Positions 60,186 to 64,000 of a stretch of 64,000 bases of DNA are shown piece by piece (within the stretch, counting starts at the first letter, position 1; each line of letters begins with the position of its first letter). Location: the NCBI RefSeq assembly GCF_014648435.1, contig NZ_BMRC01000002.1, forward strand, positions 1-64,000, read 5' to 3'. Source of the DNA: Nonomuraea spiralis. Lineage in GTDB: Bacteria > Actinomycetota > Actinomycetes > Streptosporangiales > Streptosporangiaceae. A program made the position numbers and the translations under genes. Under the pieces are notes generated by a model, which saw only the letters and a list, made by a program, of their open reading frames with translations, searched no databases and was not told where the DNA came from.

Positions 60186-61370
60186 TCAGCGGGGCCGGGC
60201 TCCGCCTGCGGAGCCGGGTACGGTGTCGAGCAGCGAGGCCTGCGCCAGGTAGGCGCGGGTGGCCTCGGGGTCGCCGGCGATGGCGCGCAGCCCGGCCATC
60301 GCCGCGGCGAGCCGGGCGCTGTCGCGCTCGCGCACGCCGGCCGGCCGCGTCTCGCCGCGCGGGATCACCCGTTGCAGCAGCACGGCCCGCCGCCGCCACG
60401 CCCACGCCTCCAGCGCGGTCGGCGGCGCGAAACCGCCGAGCACGGCCGCGATCACCTGGCCGACCTCGACGGCGTCGTGGATGCCGGCGTTCATGTTGAG
60501 GCCGCCGACCGTGGAGGTCAGGTGCGCCGCGTCGCCGACGAACAACACCCGTCCGCACCGGTAGGAGGTCAGTACGCCCCTGGACAACCCGAACCGGTCG
60601 GCGCCGGTCACGTGGATGGGCCCGCTGGCCCCCGGCAGGGCGCGGCGGACCAGCATCGAGACGTTCGGCGACGACAGCGGCTCGGTGGCGTCACAGGGGA
60701 TCTTGAAGATGATCCGCCAGTGGTCGGGCAGCGCGAGCAGCGTGCACGACTGCTGCACGTCGCGGACGTACGTGAGCGGCGCCAGGCTCGGCAGCAGCCG
60801 GTCGAGCGGCGAGTCGGTGAACACCCGTAGCGCCTGCATCGGGTAGGCCGACCTGGGGAAGGGCAACCCGAGCGAGCCGCGTACGGTGCTGTGGCCGCCG
60901 TCGGCGGCGATCATGTACCGGGCCCGCGCCCACGTGTGGCCGACACGGACCCGGATGCCGGTGCCGCCCTCGGAGACCCCGTCGACGCGGGTGCCGAAGC
61001 GTACGTCGACGTCGGGGTAGGCCGACAGCGCCGCGAGCAGCAGCGGCGTGAGCGCGGCCTGGTCGGCGTGGATCCTGAACGGGTGTTTGGTCAGGCCGTT
61101 GAGCCGGTTCATGTCCATCTCGGCCAGCACGATCCCCGACCGGTCGCGCCACTGCACCCGGTCGACCACGCGACCCTTGGCGACGAGTTGCGAGGCCACG
61201 CCCAGTTCGTCGAGCAGGTCGAGCGTGGCCGGATGGAAGGTGCAGGCCCGCGCCTGCACGGCGAGCTCGCTCTCCCGCTCCAGCACGGTGACCGAAATCC
61301 CCGCCCTGGCCAGCGAGAGCGCCGCGGTCAGCCCCGCCGGGCCGGCTCCGACCACGATGACGCCGTTCAT
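60186..61370 (-). CDS. FAD-dependent monooxygenase (aromatic hydroxylase type)
   Basis: A 394-aa flavoprotein. The FAD motif is VVGAGPAGLTAALSLARAG, the DG motif RYMIAADGGHSTVR and the second FAD motif GRVLFVGDAAHLTS. These features fit the class A (PHBH/UbiH-like) monooxygenases, which hydroxylate aromatic or polyketide-like substrates using NAD(P)H and oxygen. Overlap with the racemase-family gene (ATGA) places it in a joint pathway. The substrate is unknown. Confidence 0.85.
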   Translation of the reverse strand: MNGVIVVGAGPAGLTAALSLARAGISVTVLERESELAVQARACTFHPATLDLLDELGVASQLVAKGRVVDRVQWRDRSGIVLAEMDMNRLNGLTKHPFRIHADQAALTPLLLAALSAYPDVDVRFGTRVDGVSEGGTGIRVRVGHTWARARYMIAADGGHSTVRGSLGLPFPRSAYPMQALRVFTDSPLDRLLPSLAPLTYVRDVQQSCTLLALPDHWRIIFKIPCDATEPLSSPNVSMLVRRALPGASGPIHVTGADRFGLSRGVLTSYRCGRVLFVGDAAHLTSTVGGLNMNAGIHDAVEVGQVIAAVLGGFAPPTALEAWAWRRRAVLLQRVIPRGETRPAGVRERDSARLAAAMAGLRAIAGDPEATRAYLAQASLLDTVPGSAGGARPR

Positions 61371-62107
61371 GCGGGGCGCCTCCCCTGCTCCGCCAGGTGG
61401 CGGCGGTAGGGCAGGCGGGTGAGGGTGACGGGCTCGCCGATGGCGTGCGACAGGGCCCACCAGGCGGTGCAGAGGTTGGAGGTGAGCAGCGTGCGGTCGT
61501 TGCCGGCGCTGAGCGGCCCGAGCACGGGCAGCGTGGCCATGCCGGTGCCGGTGAACAGCAACACCGCGTCGCCCGGCACCTCGGCCCGCTCGACCTGGGT
61601 GATCAGCTCGGCCGGGGTGACCGCGTACGAGGAGTAGCCGCCCTTGGCCGCCCGCACCTGTACGACCTGCGTGACGTTGAGCCCCGCCGTCTTCCAGAAC
61701 CGCTCGGCCAGCTCCGTCAGCCACGGCTGGTACGGCGAGACCAGCACGATGTCGCTCACGCCGACGTGCTCGACCGCCTCCCTGGTCGCCTGCGTGGAGG
61801 AGGCGAACGGCACGCCGGTCGAGGCCGACAACCGCGCGCACTGGTCGGCGTCGTCGTCGGGGCCCAGCAGGTAGCGCGACTCGCTGCACGCCATGACCAG
61901 GGCGTCGAGCGGCAGGCCGTCGAACGCGCAGACCATGCCGGGCAGGGCGTGGTTGTAGCTCTCCAGCCGTTCGGCGAGCGACACGTTCCGGTGCACGGGG
62001 AAGCGGGTGACGTGCATGTCGGCGCGCGAGCCGAGCAGGCGGGTCAGCTCGGGCTCCGCCGAGGGGTTGGCGGGGGCGACGATCACGCCCACCCGGCCGC
62101 GGCTCAT
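61367..62107 (-). CDS. Asp/Glu-racemase superfamily enzyme (maleate isomerase / arylmalonate decarboxylase-like)
   Basis: A 246-aa protein. The two catalytic cysteines are in LVMACSESRYL and LTSNLCTAWWAL, and the start GRVGVIVAPANPSAEPELTRLL fits maleate cis-trans isomerase-like members. These enzymes use cysteine acid/base chemistry at an alpha-carbon of a dicarboxylic acid. The partner is the FAD monooxygenase downstream. The cognate pathway is not clear; it may process the acid product of an aromatic ring cleavage (inference). Confidence 0.8.
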   Translation of the reverse strand: MSRGRVGVIVAPANPSAEPELTRLLGSRADMHVTRFPVHRNVSLAERLESYNHALPGMVCAFDGLPLDALVMACSESRYLLGPDDDADQCARLSASTGVPFASSTQATREAVEHVGVSDIVLVSPYQPWLTELAERFWKTAGLNVTQVVQVRAAKGGYSSYAVTPAELITQVERAEVPGDAVLLFTGTGMATLPVLGPLSAGNDRTLLTSNLCTAWWALSHAIGEPVTLTRLPYRRHLAEQGRRPA

Positions 62108-62144
62108 TCCACACCCCCGGGATCGAGGACTTTCGGCATGGCGT

Positions 62145-62345
62145 TCAGGCCAGCGCCTGATCGATCTCGCCGATGGCCTGGACGGACACCTGCCGGATCC
62201 GGCGCAGCCGGTGGACGGTGCGCGCCGGGGCCTGGACGGGCGCCGGATCGTCCCGGCCCTCGCTCCTGGGCTCCGGGGGCGAGGGACGCGCGCCCCGCGC
62301 GTGCACCTCGTGCGGCTGCCGCCTGGACACCTCGTCGGTGAGCAT
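62145..62345 (-). CDS. Small peptide, 66 aa
   Basis: The ATG at 62345 follows AGGAG at 5 nt. The 66-codon frame has about 95% G/C third positions, so it is clearly coding. The sequence starts MLTDEVSRRQPHEVHARG, has a Pro/Arg-rich middle (PSPPEPRSEGRDDPAPVQAP) and ends RIRQVSVQAIGEIDQALA. No Cys is present. It might be a precursor or regulatory peptide. It lies 37 nt upstream of the racemase-family gene. Confidence 0.55.
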   Translation of the reverse strand: MLTDEVSRRQPHEVHARGARPSPPEPRSEGRDDPAPVQAPARTVHRLRRIRQVSVQAIGEIDQALA

Positions 62346-62347
62346 GA

Positions 62348-62820
62348 TCACTCCTGTCGGTCGCGGATCTGCTTGACGCGGGCCGGAACCGGCCCGCGGA
62401 CGTCGTTGCCACCGGCACGGGGGCGCGCGCGGGCGCCTGCCCCAGCGGGGGGCGGTCGATCAGAGCAGTGGCGCCCGTCACGCCGATCGTCCCGCCCGGC
62501 GGCGCCCCCGCGCCGGTGGCATCGATCGCGGCGGCGGGCACGCCGGACGCCGCGATCGCGGTGGCCGCCGCCTGAGCGCAGGCGGGCGACCGCGAGGAAA
62601 GCCGGCCCCAGGCACCACCCCTTGAGTTGGCCAGCACGCCAGCCGCTACCGCGCTGGCCGGCAGCACCGCGCCGACTTTGTCGAGCACGTGACGCACGGT
62701 GCCGGAGGGATGGGGTGGTGCCGGAGCCGGCCGTATGAGGGCCGCCACCGGAGCCGCACGAGGTGCGGGCGGGCCGGCGGGCGGCGAGGCCCGGCGCCGG
62801 GGGAGGGGGATCGGCGTCAT
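62348..62820 (-). CDS. Hypothetical protein, reading frame uncertain (possible frameshift)
   Basis: An ATG at 62820 overlaps the stop of the upstream gene as ATGA. The frame starts MTPIPLPRRRASPPAG, includes HVLDKVGAVLPASAVAAGVLAN and TGATALIDRPP, and has about 80% G/C third positions. It then continues through the 66-aa peptide gene in a non-coding-looking manner to 62104. A better C-terminus (NDVRGPVPARVKQIRDRQE, TGA at 62348-62350) exists in a second frame. A frameshift or sequence error near 62430 is likely. The function is unknown. Confidence 0.35.
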
Positions 62821-63557
62821 CGCGCCGCCCCCGGGTCGAGCGCGGCCGGCGCGGCGGACGCCCGGTTGGGCACGCTCACGCAGACCATGCGCTCCGTCAG
62901 CCCCGCGCGGGGCCCGGAAGCGCGGGAACGGGCGGGCGGCACGCCGCCGGCCACCGTGCGCGCGACCCTGGAGGCCAGCGCGAGGTGTTCGGCGCAGCGC
63001 CGGCTCACCTTCGACTCCAGCCCGGCCACCTGGGCCAGCCTGAGCCGGATCGGCTCCAGCGTGGACCGGCGTTCGAGGCCGTCGAGATCGGCCAGCCGGG
63101 CGGGCCAGCGCAGCGTGTCGCGGCAGCGGGACACCACCTCGGCGGGCAGCCTGGCGGCGGGCAGCCCTTCGTGCCGCAGCCGGGTGGCGATCATGACGGC
63201 CGCGAACGACGTACGGTCGAAGTCGGCCAGCCGTCCGGACAGGGCCGCGCCCAGCATCCTGGCGCGGTGGCTCAGGCAGACCGGGCTCCAGCCGAGCAGC
63301 AGCAGCCGGTCTGGACCGGGCTCGGTGTGCCAGCCCGCCAGCCGCAGCTCGCGGGCCATGCCGTGGTAGAGGCGCCAGCGGTGGCGCGGGTTGTCCAGCC
63401 AGATCTCGACCCCGCCGAGCGGCAGCCCGGCGACATTGATGTCACGGCCCGTCAGCGGCCCGGCGACACGCGCGCAGATGCGCCGGACGACCTGCTCCTG
63501 ACCCCGGGAGACCGGATCCTCCAGGAAGCGGGAGCTGTCGGGGGAACCGATGGTCAC
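62817..63557 (-). CDS. Hypothetical protein, 246 aa
   Basis: The GTG at 63557 follows GGAGGTGG. The protein is basic and helical, with segments such as LRHEGLPAARLPAEVVSRCRDTLRWPARL and LAQVAGLESKVSRRC. An earlier part reads GVEIWLDNPRHRWRLYHGMARELRLAGW. I do not recognise the family. It is the first gene of the minus-strand cluster, with a strong promoter ahead of it, and faces an XRE regulator on the other strand. Confidence 0.6.
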   Translation of the reverse strand: MTIGSPDSSRFLEDPVSRGQEQVVRRICARVAGPLTGRDINVAGLPLGGVEIWLDNPRHRWRLYHGMARELRLAGWHTEPGPDRLLLLGWSPVCLSHRARMLGAALSGRLADFDRTSFAAVMIATRLRHEGLPAARLPAEVVSRCRDTLRWPARLADLDGLERRSTLEPIRLRLAQVAGLESKVSRRCAEHLALASRVARTVAGGVPPARSRASGPRAGLTERMVCVSVPNRASAAPAALDPGAAR

Positions 63558-63629
63558 GTCCGGCCACCTCCTCGCCGGAGACTCTTGCGAATCGTCCGGG
63601 CTGTTAAGCCTCAGTTACCACGCGCTCCG

Positions 63630-63659
63630 ATACTGTGCTGGAAAGAGGGGCTATGTCAA
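63630..63659 (-). promoter_or_regulatory. Sigma-70-type promoter for the 60-63.5 kb cluster
   Basis: On the minus strand TTGACA (63654-63659) and CAGTAT (63630-63635) lie 18 bp apart. The -35 is a perfect consensus match and the -10 a partial one. It sits 73 bp before the first gene of the cluster and near the divergent XRE regulator. Confidence 0.6.
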
Positions 63660-63778
63660 CTCACACTTTGCGAATAAGTTGATACCTACCCGCCGGGCAG
63701 AGCTTGCCGGCGTGGCAGGGGACAGTGGGGGTCTCGTACCTTAGGCTGGAAAAGTTCACGGGCGGTAGGAGGTGCGCC

Positions 63779-64000
63779 GTGGCGAACTTCGCCGAACGGC
63801 TCGATCTCGCGCTGACCAAGCGCGGCTTCACGGGTGCCCAGGTCGCCTCCGCCCTCACCGAGGCGGGCATCCCCATCACGCGCGCCTACGTCAGCCAGTT
63901 GCGCACGGGCAAGCAGACCAACCCGACCCTTCAGGTGCTCCGGGCGCTGGCCTCCTGCCTTCAGGTGAGCGTGGGCTGGCTGGTCGGCGACGAGCACTAC
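63779..64000 (+). CDS. XRE-family transcriptional regulator (truncated by window)
   Basis: The GTG at 63779 follows AGGAGG. The first 74 residues are a helix-turn-helix of the XRE type: FAERLDLALTKRGFTGAQVA, then TRAYVSQLRTGKQTNPTLQVLRAL and a C-terminal WLVGDEHY. The gene continues beyond the window. Position and divergence suggest control of the minus-strand cluster. Confidence 0.82.
   Translation, partial: MANFAERLDLALTKRGFTGAQVASALTEAGIPITRAYVSQLRTGKQTNPTLQVLRALASCLQVSVGWLVGDEHY

Noticed and set aside
62104..62820. Single 238-aa gene from 62820 to 62104
   Set aside because: Both ends overlap neighbours as ATGA, but the last 80 codons have poor third-position G/C and overlap the clearly coding 66-aa peptide.
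63550..63744. 64-aa plus-strand frame before the XRE gene
   Set aside because: No ribosome binding site, poor codon use, and it covers the promoter of the minus-strand cluster.

Overview
The window is about 70% G+C, uses GTG and TTG starts freely, ends many codons in G or C, and packs genes with ATGA/GTGA overlaps. Together with the gene families present (FxSxx-COOH peptide system, HutC-type GntR, DUF5997 partner, actinobacterial nas/nir operon) this points to a filamentous actinomycete, probably of the Streptosporangiales (Nonomuraea-like). The genus is inference. It looks like chromosomal accessory DNA. No rRNA, tRNA or CRISPR array was seen.

Layout. 1-0.1 kb: the tail of an IS30-type transposase. 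0.3-9.6 kb: scattered small genes and regulators (GNAT, MarR with YceI, TetR, an HTH-less LysR-type sensor divergent from DUF5997) and an oxidoreductase pseudogene with an internal deletion. 9.7-16.5 kb (minus strand): a compact, apparently biosynthetic operon with a Cys-x-Pro repeat peptide, EamA exporter, stand-alone adenylation enzyme, carrier protein, ectoine-synthase-like cupin, acyl-CoA-dehydrogenase-like flavoprotein, transglutaminase-like protein and TrpB-like PLP enzyme. 17.2-28.9 kb: an NTPase-rich island with a membrane KAP-NACHT double NTPase, an MFS protein, an nSTAND/TPR protein and an FxSxx-COOH RiPP system. That system has a 49-aa FxsA precursor ending FTSVI, FxsT (NB-ARC/TPR), an HExxH peptide-modification enzyme and the FxsB radical SAM maturase.

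29-42.6 kb: two convergent penicillin-recognising serine hydrolases (one a complete class A beta-lactamase), an MFS carrier, a secreted nuclease, an ankyrin-like protein, a ROK kinase/NanE pair with its GntR regulator and paired operators, an aldo/keto reductase, and a large helical-repeat protein. 42.8-50.3 kb: a translationally coupled nitrate assimilation operon (NarK, nitrate reductase, BFD-type flavoprotein, NirB, NirD). 50.3-60.2 kb: two methyltransferases, a CDGSH protein, a lipoprotein, two more decayed genes, a FadR-type regulator, an ADP-ribosylglycohydrolase, a secreted X-Pro-peptidase-like hydrolase and an ECF-like sigma protein fused to a zinc anti-sigma motif and a membrane anchor. 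60.2-64 kb: a minus-strand cluster (unknown proteins, small peptide, Asp/Glu-racemase-family enzyme, FAD monooxygenase) opposite an XRE regulator cut off by the window end.

The most interesting parts are the FxsA/FxsT/HExxH/FxsB locus in its NTPase-rich setting, the KAP-NACHT fusion, and the Cys-x-Pro peptide coupled to the exporter of the adenylation/carrier-protein operon. Three genes have kept recognisable end segments while losing their middles, a repeated mode of decay in this window.
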